Shown piece after piece: positions 6,646-13,525 of a stretch of DNA of 16,367 nucleotides; positions within the stretch are counted from its first letter, which is position 1; every line of letters starts with the position of its first letter. The stretch is from Phenylobacterium sp. (GTDB lineage Bacteria > Pseudomonadota > Alphaproteobacteria > Caulobacterales > Caulobacteraceae). The notes under the pieces were generated by a model. The model was not told where the DNA came from. It saw nothing but the letters and a program-made list of their open reading frames with translations, and did no database searches. Location of the stretch: positions 1 to 16,367 of the forward strand of contig JAQGIJ010000112.1 in the NCBI GenBank assembly GCA_028291285.1, in the 5' to 3' direction. The position numbers were made by a program, and so were the translations under genes.

Positions 6646-7041
6646 ATGACCGATCGCGTGAGCTACGGCGCCGTCGAGGACCGCACCATGCCGGCGGTGG
6701 TCTACGCCCTCTACCTGATCGGCATCGTCAACGGCTTCACCGTGCTGATCGGGCTGATCCTGGCCTACCTCAACCGCGGGCAGGCGGGCGGTCGGATGCG
6801 CACCCACTACACCTTCCTCATCCGCACCTGCTGGCTATGGCTGGTCTGGGCGCTGATCGGGGCGGCGCTGATCTTCTGGGGCGGCATCTTCAGCCTGATC
6901 CTGGTGGGGCTGCCGTTCTTCGCCCTGGGCTGGCTGATCCTGGGGCTGGTCCACATCTGGTTCGCGCTTCGCGCCATCGTCGGCGTGATCTACCTGGCCC
7001 GCGACGAGCCCTATCCGCGGCCATACGCCTGGCTGCTGTAG
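6646..7041 (+). CDS. DUF4870-like small integral membrane protein
   Basis: A 131-residue inner-membrane protein with about three hydrophobic stretches (near residues 16-41, 62-83 and 84-116) and a short polar N-terminus. The layout, with PAVVYALYLIG at the start, a loop with LNRGQAGGRMRTHY and a tail DEPYPRPYAW, fits the DUF4870/Tic20-like group of small membrane proteins, whose role is not known. It starts 65 bases after folB behind GGGGACACGAGCC and may share its transcript, but the spacing leaves room for its own promoter. It is convergent with the aminotransferase gene, with a strong hairpin between. I am confident it is a real gene and fairly confident of the family. Confidence 0.8.
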   Translation: MTDRVSYGAVEDRTMPAVVYALYLIGIVNGFTVLIGLILAYLNRGQAGGRMRTHYTFLIRTCWLWLVWALIGAALIFWGGIFSLILVGLPFFALGWLILGLVHIWFALRAIVGVIYLARDEPYPRPYAWLL

Positions 7042-7048
7042 GCCGCCT

Positions 7049-7092
7049 CCTACCTCCCCTCCCCCACGCGAAGCGGTGGCGGGGGAGGTAGG
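7049..7092. terminator. Strong hairpin between convergent genes, terminator or repeat copy
   Basis: CCTACCTCCCC (7049-7059) pairs with GGGGAGGTAGG (7082-7092), with further pairing CCAC/GTGG inside around GCGAAGCG. The same CCTCCCC...GCGAAGCG...GGGGAGG design is the first hairpin of the repeat at 3607-3735, so this may be a short member of that family serving as a bidirectional terminator. No T-run on either side. Confidence 0.5.
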
Positions 7093-7100
7093 CGCCGGCG

Positions 7101-7988
7101 CTAAGCCGCCACGGCCTCGCGGCGGACCATCTTGGCGTAGTCGTCCATCAGGCCGAGCGAGATATTGCCCGGCTTGAAGCTGTACTCCCCGATCTGGGCC
7201 ACCGGTGTGACCTCGGCGGCGGTGCCGGTCACGAAGCACTCGGAGAAGGTGGAGAGCTCCTCCGGCTTTATGTGCCGCTCGACCACCTCGAAGCCCTGGG
7301 AGCGGGCGAGCTTGATCACCGACTGGCGGGTGATGCCGTCGAGGAAGCAGTCGGCGACCGGCGTGTGGATCACCCCGTCCTTGATGAAGAAGACGTTCGA
7401 GCCGGTGGATTCCGCCACATAGCCCCGGTAGTCGAGCATCATGGCGTCGGTGAAGCCTTCCTTCTCCGCCGCATGCTTGGAGATGGTGCAGATCATGTAG
7501 AGGCCGCTGGCCTTGGCGTGCACCGGCTCCGTCTCCGGGGAGGGACGCTTGTACTTGGCCCAGGTAAGCCGGATGCCCTTGGCCTTCTCCTCGGGCTTGA
7601 AGTAGCTCGGCCACTCCCAGCAGGCGATCGACACGTGGGTCCTGGTGTTCTGGGCCGAGACGCCGATCATCTCCGAGCCGCGCCAGGCGATCGGCCGGAT
7701 GTAGGCGTCGTCCAGGCCGTTCCTGGCGCAGGTGTCCTTGCAGGCCTGATCGATCTCAGCCACCGTGAACGGGATCTGGAAGTCCAGCATCTCGGCGGAC
7801 TGGAAGAGGCGCTTGGTATGGGCGGTCAGCTCGAAGATCTCGCCCCCGTACATCCGTTCGCCCTCGAACACGGCCGATGCATAGTGCAGGCCGTGGGTCA
7901 GTACGTGCACCTTCGCCTCGCGCCAGGGCACGAACTGGCCGTCCAGCCAGATCCAACCGTCGCGATCGTCGAAGGGAACTGTAGACAT
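7101..7988 (-). CDS. ilvE: Branched-chain amino acid aminotransferase (fold-type IV, PLP)
   Basis: Transfers the amino group between glutamate and the keto acids of Leu, Ile and Val. The 295-residue product keeps the class IV signature: the PLP lysine K159 in HAKASGLY (E. coli IlvE K159), R60 in THTKRL-like context (AHTKRLFQS), and E193 in YVAESTGSNVFFI, the cofactor-binding Glu. The HGLHYASAVFEGERMY segment (32-47) is the usual substrate-side motif. D-amino acid transaminase or ADC lyase are less likely given the length and this motif. ATG at 7988 follows AAAGGAGCG about 11 bases upstream. Divergent from the response regulator gene with a 77-bp gap that carries a candidate promoter. Pairing of ilvE with an OmpR-type regulator (PetR-like) recurs in alphaproteobacteria, as I recall it. 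Confidence 0.93.
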   Translation of the reverse strand: MSTVPFDDRDGWIWLDGQFVPWREAKVHVLTHGLHYASAVFEGERMYGGEIFELTAHTKRLFQSAEMLDFQIPFTVAEIDQACKDTCARNGLDDAYIRPIAWRGSEMIGVSAQNTRTHVSIACWEWPSYFKPEEKAKGIRLTWAKYKRPSPETEPVHAKASGLYMICTISKHAAEKEGFTDAMMLDYRGYVAESTGSNVFFIKDGVIHTPVADCFLDGITRQSVIKLARSQGFEVVERHIKPEELSTFSECFVTGTAAEVTPVAQIGEYSFKPGNISLGLMDDYAKMVRREAVAA

Positions 7989-8017
7989 TGGCGCAAACGC
8001 TCCTTTCAGAGGGGCTC

Positions 8018-8046
8018 CTTGAACCCTCCCACGGCGCCGGCGTCAA
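8018..8046 (-). promoter_or_regulatory. Candidate promoter for ilvE
   Basis: On the minus strand TTGACGC (8046-8040) is an exact match to the sigma-73 -35 form; after 14 bp, GGTTCAAG (8025-8018) is a partial -10 match. It ends 30 bases before the ilvE ATG. Confidence 0.35.
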
Positions 8047-8065
8047 ACGAAATGGGGCTAACGGC

Positions 8066-8776
8066 ATGAACGCGCAGGTCGATCCCGCACAGCGCGGCCG
8101 CCACCTGCTGGTGGTCGACGACGACGACCGCATCCGCGATCTGCTGAAGGCCTATCTGGCGCGGGCGGGCTTCCGCGTCTCGTCGGCCAACGGCGGCGCC
8201 TCGGCCAGGCGCCTCCTCGAGGCGCTCGATTTCGACCTCGCCGTCTTCGACGTGATGATGCCGGGCGAGGACGGGCTCTCGCTGACCCGCTGGCTCCGTG
8301 ACCAGCGCGGGACGAGCGGCCGCACGCCGGTGCTGATGCTTACCGCCCGCGGCGAGGCCGGCGACCGCATCGAGGGCCTGAAGGTCGGCGTCGACGACTA
8401 TCTGGCCAAGCCCTTCGAGCCGGAGGAACTGCTGCTGCGCATCGAGGCCATCCTGCGCCGCGCGCAGGATCGGCCGTCGACGGCGGGGCGGATCTCGCTG
8501 GGCCGCTGCGCCTTCGACCCCGACCGGGGCGAGCTCACCTGCGAGGGCGAGCCGGTGCGGCTGACCGAGGCCGAGGTCACTCTGATGCGCGAGCTCGCCC
8601 GCACCCCGCACGAGCCGGTGGAGCGCATGACGCTGGCGAGCGGCGCGAGCGACCCCTCCGGCCGCGCGGTGGATGTGCAGGTCACCCGCCTGCGCCGCAA
8701 GATCGAGGACGACCCCAAGGCGCCGCGCTATCTGCAGACCGTCCGCGGGGTGGGCTACCGGCTCGCGCCGGATTGA
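8066..8776 (+). CDS. OmpR-family two-component response regulator
   Basis: DNA-binding regulator of 236 residues. The receiver domain (about 12-132) has the acidic pocket DDDD (18-21), phosphoacceptor D62 in VFDVMMPGEDG, T93 in LMLTARGE and K115 in YLAKPF. A winged-helix Trans_reg_C domain (about 142-234) carries LTEAEVTLMREL, the recognition part VDVQVTRLRRKIED and the ending RGVGYRLAPD. The ATG at 8066 gives a normal N-terminus; its ribosome site is weak, and upstream in-frame starts would overlap the ilvE start. The cognate kinase lies downstream on the same strand but is separated by an inverted-repeat element. It resembles PetR-type regulators of alphaproteobacteria next to ilvE, which is an inference from arrangement. 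Target genes are unknown. Confidence 0.94.
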   Translation: MNAQVDPAQRGRHLLVVDDDDRIRDLLKAYLARAGFRVSSANGGASARRLLEALDFDLAVFDVMMPGEDGLSLTRWLRDQRGTSGRTPVLMLTARGEAGDRIEGLKVGVDDYLAKPFEPEELLLRIEAILRRAQDRPSTAGRISLGRCAFDPDRGELTCEGEPVRLTEAEVTLMRELARTPHEPVERMTLASGASDPSGRAVDVQVTRLRRKIEDDPKAPRYLQTVRGVGYRLAPD

Positions 8777-8792
8777 GGCGCCTTCCTCCCGC

Positions 8793-8927
8793 TCGTGCCG
8801 GCGAAAGCGGGGACCCTGGCGTTTTTGTTGGGTTCCGGCTGAGGTGAGCGATAATGGCAGGCGCAATGCCAACCCGCCGGCCCGACGACGCAAAAAGCCT
8901 GGATCTCCGCTTTCGCGGGGAAGAGCG
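8793..8927. repeat. 135-bp element with long inverted-repeat ends
   Basis: The left arm (about 8793-8828), with GGCGAAAGCGGGGACCCTGG then TTTTTG, and the right arm (8891-8927), with CAAAAAGCC then TCCGCTTTCGCGGGGAAGAGC, are inverted copies over about 35 bp with a few mismatches. The GCGAAAGCGG core is that of a common intergenic repeat in high-GC proteobacteria. It sits between the regulator stop (8776) and the kinase start (8940). Confidence 0.65.
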
Positions 8928-8943
8928 GGGTTTGGCGGCATGA
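8854..8943 (+). CDS. Possible 29-residue leader peptide overlapping the kinase start
   Basis: A frame of 29 codons (MAGAMPTRRPDD... ending RGLAA) begins at an ATG preceded by GAGGTGA about 6 bases upstream, a better ribosome site than the kinase has. Its TGA (8941-8943) overlaps the kinase ATG (8940-8942) as ATGA. Most of it lies inside the inverted-repeat element, including its right arm. The peptide is charged with no domain. Inference: it may couple translation into the kinase. It may equally be chance, so confidence is low. Confidence 0.3.
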   Translation: MAGAMPTRRPDDAKSLDLRFRGEERGLAA

Positions 8944-10334
8944 GCCTCGGCGAGCGCCTGAACCACCTGCTGCGCCTCGTCGGGCTCTGGTTGAAGCGGC
9001 AGGCGCCCAAGACGCTATTCGGCCGCTCGCTGCTGATCATCGTGCTGCCGGTGGCGATCATGCAGGTGGCGGTGACCTACGTTTTCTTCGACGCCCACTG
9101 GCGCACCGTGACCGCCCGGCTGTCCGAGGGGCTGGCCGGCGACATCGCCTGGGCGGTGGAGAGCTACCAGGAGGACCCGAGCCCGCAGGCCTTCGCCAAG
9201 CTCTCCCGGCGCGCCGAGGACTCCATGGGCCTCTCGATCGCCTTGCAGAGCGGCAAGAAGCTGCCCGTCAACCGGCGCTACTCCCTGTTCGCGCCGATCG
9301 ACCGATCGATGCAGAAGGCGTTGAGTGAGCGGCTGGACGAGCCCTTCTGGTTCGACACCACCCGCTACCCCGCCTACGTCGACGTCCGGGTGGCGGTGAC
9401 GGGCGGGGTGATGCGCGTGCTGGCGCCCCGCGACCGCGCCTTCGCCACCCAGGGCCACATCTTCGTCCTCTGGATGACGGTCGCGACCGTGCTGCTGACC
9501 GCCATCGCCCTGCTCTTCATCCGCAACCAGGTCCGCGCCATCGAACGGCTGGCGAACGCGGCCGAGGCGTTCGGCCGCGGCGCCGACGTGCCGGCCTTCA
9601 AGCCGCACGGGGCCAAGGAGGTGCGCCGCGCGGCGGCCGCCTTCCTGCACATGCGCGGGCGCATCCAGCGGCACATCGACCAGCGCACCCACCTGCTCGC
9701 CTCGGTGAGCCACGACCTGCGCACCCCGCTCACCCGGCTGAAGCTGGCGTTCGCCCTGGCCGAGCCGTCGCGCGCCAACGAGGCCATGAAGCGCGACCTG
9801 GCCGAGATGGAGCACATGATCGACGAGTACCTCGCCTTCGCCCGCGGCGAGGGCGGCGAGGCCGTCGAGACGGTGCGGCTCCGGGAGCTGATCGAGGAGG
9901 TCAGCGAGGACGCTGTGCGGGCCGGCGCCAAGGTCGCCGTCAGCGCCGATGCGGCGCTCGAGGCGCCGGTCCGGCCCAATGCGCTGCGGCGCGCGCTCTC
10001 CAACCTGCTGATGAACGCCGCGGCCCACGGCGAGCAGGTGGAGGTCTCGGTCAGTCTCCGCGGCCAGGGCGGGGTGGAGATCGTCGTCGACGACGATGGG
10101 CCGGGCATCCCCGAGGCGCGTTACGAAGAGGCCTTCAAGGCCTTCGGCCGGCTCGACGAGGCGCGCAACCAGAACACCAAGGGGGTGGGGCTGGGCCTGG
10201 CGATCGCCCGCGACGTGGCCCGCAGCCACGGCGGCGAGATCACCCTCGCGCGCTCGCCGCTCGGCGGCCTGCGCGCGATCATGCGGCTGCCGGGCGCCAT
10301 GCGGCCGGCCAGCGAACCGCGGAGAACCGGATGA
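8940..10334 (+). CDS. EnvZ-like membrane sensor histidine kinase
   Basis: Two-component sensor of 464 residues, partner of the regulator upstream. It has a short cytoplasmic start, TM1 (about 29-50), a periplasmic domain of about 120 residues (51-170), TM2 (about 173-194), a HAMP domain (about 195-247), a HisKA domain with phosphoacceptor H258 in SVSHDLRTPLTRL, and an HATPase domain with the N-box N355/N359 (LSNLLMNAAAH), the G1 box DDDGPGI (384-390) and the G2 box GVGLGLAI (415-422). The layout and the AMKRDLAEMEHMIDEYL segment are those of the EnvZ/RstB group. The ATG at 8940 has a modest ribosome site and overlaps the stop of a possible leader frame. Its TGA overlaps the ATG of the DUF2147 gene. 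Signal sensed is unknown. Confidence 0.93.
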   Translation: MSLGERLNHLLRLVGLWLKRQAPKTLFGRSLLIIVLPVAIMQVAVTYVFFDAHWRTVTARLSEGLAGDIAWAVESYQEDPSPQAFAKLSRRAEDSMGLSIALQSGKKLPVNRRYSLFAPIDRSMQKALSERLDEPFWFDTTRYPAYVDVRVAVTGGVMRVLAPRDRAFATQGHIFVLWMTVATVLLTAIALLFIRNQVRAIERLANAAEAFGRGADVPAFKPHGAKEVRRAAAAFLHMRGRIQRHIDQRTHLLASVSHDLRTPLTRLKLAFALAEPSRANEAMKRDLAEMEHMIDEYLAFARGEGGEAVETVRLRELIEEVSEDAVRAGAKVAVSADAALEAPVRPNALRRALSNLLMNAAAHGEQVEVSVSLRGQGGVEIVVDDDGPGIPEARYEEAFKAFGRLDEARNQNTKGVGLGLAIARDVARSHGGEITLARSPLGGLRAIMRLPGAMRPASEPRRTG

Positions 10335-10765
10335 AACGACTGGTGATGCTCGCCGCCGTGCTCGCCCTGACGGCGGGGCGCGCCGTGGCGGCCGACCCGG
10401 CCGAAGGCGAGTGGCTGGTGCAGGACGGCGAGGCCAGGGTGCGGATCGCGCCGTGTCCGGGCCGCGCCGACCGTCTCTGCGGGGTCGTGGTCTGGCTGAA
10501 GGCGCCGCGCGACGAGACCGGCCAGCCGAAGCACGACGCGCACAATCCGGACGCCTCGCTGCGCAGCCGCCCGATCATCGGGCTGCCGCTGATCCGCGAC
10601 TTCAACGCCGCCGGCGGCGGGCGGTGGGAGGGGGGCAAGATCTACGATCCGAAGACCGGCCGGACCTACGCCGCCAAGCTGCGCGTCGGCGGCGATGGAA
10701 CCCTGAAGGTGGACGGCTGCGTGATAATGTTCTGCCAGACCCAGACCTGGACCCGGGCGTCCTAG
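10331..10765 (+). CDS. Secreted DUF2147 protein
   Basis: A 144-residue exported protein. A Sec signal peptide (residues 1-20, basic start, hydrophobic core, cleavage after AVA) is followed by a single DUF2147 domain with GEWLVQDGEARVRIAPC near its start and the family's closing VDGCVIMFCQTQTW. Four cysteines (C42, C50, C130, C135) could make two periplasmic disulfides. DUF2147 is of unknown function and fits a small beta-barrel lipocalin-like fold. The ATG at 10331 overlaps the kinase stop as ATGA, so the two are translationally coupled and the protein may work with, or be an accessory to, the sensor; that is inference. It ends 17 bases before the convergent proC stop. Confidence 0.88.
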   Translation: MKRLVMLAAVLALTAGRAVAADPAEGEWLVQDGEARVRIAPCPGRADRLCGVVVWLKAPRDETGQPKHDAHNPDASLRSRPIIGLPLIRDFNAAGGGRWEGGKIYDPKTGRTYAAKLRVGGDGTLKVDGCVIMFCQTQTWTRAS

Positions 10766-10782
10766 GGGGCCTGATCCGCGGC

Positions 10783-11580
10783 CTACGCGCCCAGCTCCTT
10801 CGAGCGGCGCACCGCCGCGGCCACCGCGTGGCGCATCAGCGGGTGCAGGCCGTTTTCCCCCAAGAGGACGTCGAGGGCCGCCTCGGTGGTGCCGCCGGGC
10901 GAGGTCACCTGACGGCGGAGCTCGGCGGGATCGTCGCCGCTTTCGGCGAGCAGGGCCGCCGCCCCGGTGAGCGTCGAGCGGGCGAGGCGGCTGGCGTCGC
11001 GGCCGGTCAGGCCGGCGGACATGGCGGCGGCCTCCAGCGCCTCGATGAAGGCGTAGAGGTAGGCCGGCGCCGAGCCGGAGACGGCGGTGGCCGCGTGCAT
11101 CAGGCTCTCGTCGGCGAGATCGACCACCGCGCCTAGCGGCTCGAACAGCGCATGCGCGCGGGCGAGCGCGGCGGGATCGTCGGCGAACAGGCTGGCGGTG
11201 CCGCGGCCGATGGCGGCGGCGGTCGTCGGCATCACCCGGGCGGCGCAGCGGCCGCCGAACTCCTTGGCGATGTCCTGGCTACGTACGCCGGCGGCGATGG
11301 AGACGATCACGGCGTCGGCGGCGAGCCAGGGGGCGACCTCCGCGGCCGCCTCGCGCCAGATCTGGGGCTTGACCGCCAGCACCACCGTCTTGGCCTGGGC
11401 GAGGTCCGCGTCGGGGGGGTTGAGCACCGCGCCCTCCAGGGCCGCGGCGAGCGCCGGCGGGCTCGGCTGGGGATCGCGGATCATCAGCTCGGCGGGCTGG
11501 AAGGCCTGGGCCTTGCGCCAGCCGGCCAGCATCGCCCCGCCCATGCGCCCGGCGCCCAGCATCAGAATAGGAGTGATCAT
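10783..11580 (-). CDS. proC: Pyrroline-5-carboxylate reductase
   Basis: Last step of proline synthesis: NAD(P)H reduction of pyrroline-5-carboxylate. The 265-residue product has the dinucleotide loop GAGRMGG (9-15), VVLAVKP (66-72), VSIAAGV (93-99), VSGSAPAY (167-174) and the C-terminal signature with VTSPGGTTEAAL (225-236). One difference stands out: the family motif MPNTP reads MPTTA (117-121), so the conserved Asn and the second Pro are changed. Length is normal for the family (about 265-275). The ATG at 11580 gives the standard N-terminus. It is 58 bases downstream of the YbjN-domain gene on the same strand, probably one transcript. Confidence 0.93.
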   Translation of the reverse strand: MITPILMLGAGRMGGAMLAGWRKAQAFQPAELMIRDPQPSPPALAAALEGAVLNPPDADLAQAKTVVLAVKPQIWREAAAEVAPWLAADAVIVSIAAGVRSQDIAKEFGGRCAARVMPTTAAAIGRGTASLFADDPAALARAHALFEPLGAVVDLADESLMHAATAVSGSAPAYLYAFIEALEAAAMSAGLTGRDASRLARSTLTGAAALLAESGDDPAELRRQVTSPGGTTEAALDVLLGENGLHPLMRHAVAAAVRRSKELGA

Positions 11581-11638
11581 CGGGGCGGACCCTAGGATCC
11601 CACCCCACCGCTGTCATCCCGGAAAGCTGGTCTCCGGC

Positions 11639-12142
11639 TCAGGCCTCGCCGACGGTCTCGAACATACAGGCGGCGACGGCGTCCTGCGGGGACTTGGCGC
11701 CGCGCACCAGGAAGTCGAAGGCCGGGAAGAAGCGGTCGGCCGCCTCCACCGCGACGTCGATCATGGCCGCAGCCTGGGCGAGGCTCGGCTGTTCGCCGGT
11801 CATCAGCGCCATGCCGTGGCGGAAGATGATCTCGCCGTCTTCCCAAAGCTCGAAATGGCCCAGCCAGACGCGGGGGTTGATCATGGCGATCAGCTCGTGA
11901 GCGTCGACCCGTTGGGTCTTCTCGGAGATCAGGTCCATGGAGAGGCAGAGCTGCAGGCAGTCGCCTTCGGGGCGCCACGCGAACCACAGCTCATAGTCCT
12001 TCCAGTCGCCGGCCAGGGAGAAGGCGAGGTCGCCGTCCTCGGTGCGATCGAACGGCAGGTTCTCCGCGGCGAGCACGTGCTCCACGACGTCCAGCGGATC
12101 GTTGGCGAGGAGGACGTTTTCGTCAGACGGGGTGGTGTCCAT
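11639..12142 (-). CDS. YbjN-domain protein
   Basis: A 167-residue soluble protein of the YbjN family (type III secretion chaperone-like fold; E. coli YbjN affects motility and stress responses, mechanism unknown). Family features are the opening NDPLDVVEHVLAAENLPF (14-31), where the domain begins, the beta-rich middle with DYELWFAWRPEG and CLQLCLSMDL, then INPRVWLGHFELWEDG and the closing helix with AADRFFPAFDFLVRG. ATG at 12142 follows AAAGGA about 11 bases upstream. The gene lies between ubiK and proC, all on the minus strand. This arrangement is, in my recollection, common in Caulobacterales, but it gives no firm functional link. Confidence 0.88.
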   Translation of the reverse strand: MDTTPSDENVLLANDPLDVVEHVLAAENLPFDRTEDGDLAFSLAGDWKDYELWFAWRPEGDCLQLCLSMDLISEKTQRVDAHELIAMINPRVWLGHFELWEDGEIIFRHGMALMTGEQPSLAQAAAMIDVAVEAADRFFPAFDFLVRGAKSPQDAVAACMFETVGEA

Positions 12143-12286
12143 GAGACCCGAGGTCCTTTCGCAGTGGGCGGGGAGCGGGGCGCGGCCCCCGAATCGCCTG
12201 CGATAGTGAAAGTAAGCTGCTTCGCGCGCGGTCGTTCACTCGGTTCTTGACCGAGCTAGACCACAAGCGCGTGTTTCTGTGGATGT

Positions 12287-12541
12287 TCAGGGGGGGTCCG
12301 CCCCAGGGGCGGCGTCCGGCGCCTGCTGGCCACGCAGGGCGGCCACTTCCGCACGCAGGGCGGCGACCTCCGCCTTCAGCGCGTCGAAGTCCTCGCGACG
12401 GATCAGGTCGAACTCGGCGGCGACGCGGTCGGCCTGAGACCGGAGCGCGGCCTTGGCCTCCTCGCCCGCGGCCTGGGCCAAGCCCATGGCGGCGGTGGTC
12501 AGCTTGGCCATTTCGTCGAGGAAGGGGTTCTGCGTCTGCAT
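12287..12541 (-). CDS. ubiK: UbiK-type accessory factor (BMFP domain)
   Basis: A small soluble protein of 84 residues that in E. coli (YqiC/UbiK) assists the aerobic ubiquinone biosynthesis enzymes and may bind membrane lipids. It starts MQTQNPFLDEMAKL, followed by an amphipathic helix with GLAQAAGEEA, then a coiled coil (about 50-73) with the typical REDFDALKAEVAALRAE. A Pro/Ala-rich tail follows. The ATG at 12541 is behind GAGCGAAAG; a TTG at 12562 would add seven residues and is less likely. A TATAGA-like box lies on the minus strand at 12585-12580. Divergent from lgt across 120 bases. Confidence 0.87.
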   Translation of the reverse strand: MQTQNPFLDEMAKLTTAAMGLAQAAGEEAKAALRSQADRVAAEFDLIRREDFDALKAEVAALRAEVAALRGQQAPDAAPGADPP

Positions 12542-12661
12542 CTTTCGCTCTGGCGCCTGCAAGAAGCGCGCCTTGTTCGTCTATATGGGCCCGCAGGGGG
12601 TGAAAGCGAAGTCCTCTTCGTCTAAACCCGCCTCAGTGCACAACGCTGGAGCCGCGCAACC

Positions 12662-13525
12662 GTGCCTTTTCCGGATTTCGATCCCGTCCTGGTCCACCTG
12701 GGCCCTTTCGCGATCCGCTGGTATGCGCTGGCCTATGTGGCGGGCATCCTCCTGGGCTGGCGCTATGCGGTGGCGCTGCTGCGGCGCGCGAGCCTCTGGA
12801 CCCATCGTCCGCCACCGCTCACCGCCGAGCAGCTGGACGACCTGATCCTCTGGGTGACGCTGGGCGTGATCGTCGGCGGCCGGCTGGGCCACACCCTCTT
12901 CTACACCCCCGAGCTGCTCTGGCGCGATCCGATGGAGATCCTGAAGGTCTGGCATGGCGGCATGAGCTTCCACGGCGGGGCGCTCGGCGTGCTCCTGGCG
13001 CTGGCGGTGTTCGGCTGGCGCAACCGGCTGGACCTGCTGCGGCTGGGCGATCTGGTGGCGGCCGCCACGCCGATCGGCCTGTTCTTCGGCCGCATCGCCA
13101 ACTTCATCAACGGCGAGCTCTGGGGCCGGCCGACCACCGTCCCCTGGGGCATCGTCTTCCCCGGCGCAGGGCCCTATCCCCGGCACCCGAGCCAGCTGTA
13201 CGAGGCCGCGCTCGAGGGCGTCGCCCTCTTCCTGCTGCTGGCCTGGGCCACCTGGGCCAGACGCTGGACCAACCGGCGCGGCGTGATCATGGGCCTGTTC
13301 ATCGCCGGCTACGGCGTGGTGCGGATCAGTCTGGAGAACGTGCGCGAGCCGGACGCCTACATGCCCCACTTCCCGCTGGGCCTGACCATGGGGATGATGC
13401 TGTCGGCGCCGATGGTCATCGTGGGCCTGCTGCTGATCTGGCGCGGCGTGCGCGAGCCGCTGCCGCCGGCGCTGCCGGTCCAGCCGGAGGTCGGCGAGGC
13501 CGCCGTACCGGCCGGGGGCCGATGA
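12662..13525 (+). CDS. lgt: Prolipoprotein diacylglyceryl transferase
   Basis: Inner-membrane enzyme that moves the diacylglyceryl group from phosphatidylglycerol to the lipobox Cys of prolipoproteins. The 287 residues form about seven helices. Family motifs: RWYALAY (19-25), HGGMSFHGG (98-106) with the essential His104, the Lgt signature GRIANFINGELWGR (143-156) with R144 and N147, YPRHPSQLYEA (172-182), and VREPDAY (227-233) with R228 matching the essential arginine of E. coli. The start is GTG at 12662 with GGAG about 11 bases upstream. It leads an operon: its stop overlaps the next start as ATGA. Nothing key is missing. Confidence 0.96.
   Translation: MPFPDFDPVLVHLGPFAIRWYALAYVAGILLGWRYAVALLRRASLWTHRPPPLTAEQLDDLILWVTLGVIVGGRLGHTLFYTPELLWRDPMEILKVWHGGMSFHGGALGVLLALAVFGWRNRLDLLRLGDLVAAATPIGLFFGRIANFINGELWGRPTTVPWGIVFPGAGPYPRHPSQLYEAALEGVALFLLLAWATWARRWTNRRGVIMGLFIAGYGVVRISLENVREPDAYMPHFPLGLTMGMMLSAPMVIVGLLLIWRGVREPLPPALPVQPEVGEAAVPAGGR

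Noticed and set aside
9015..10229. Minus-strand open frame of about 400 codons opposite the histidine kinase
   Set aside because: Shadow of a complete kinase; no recognisable domain and no start signal.
11614..11630. TGTCATCCCGGAAAGC between ybjN and proC, resembling part of a common intergenic repeat
   Set aside because: Only a fragment with no inverted partner in this gap; cannot be supported as an element.
12143..12286. 144-bp gap between ubiK and ybjN with small dyads (CTCGGT/ACCGAG and CCACA/TGTGG)
   Set aside because: Short dyads without promoter- or terminator-like context; nothing firm enough to annotate.
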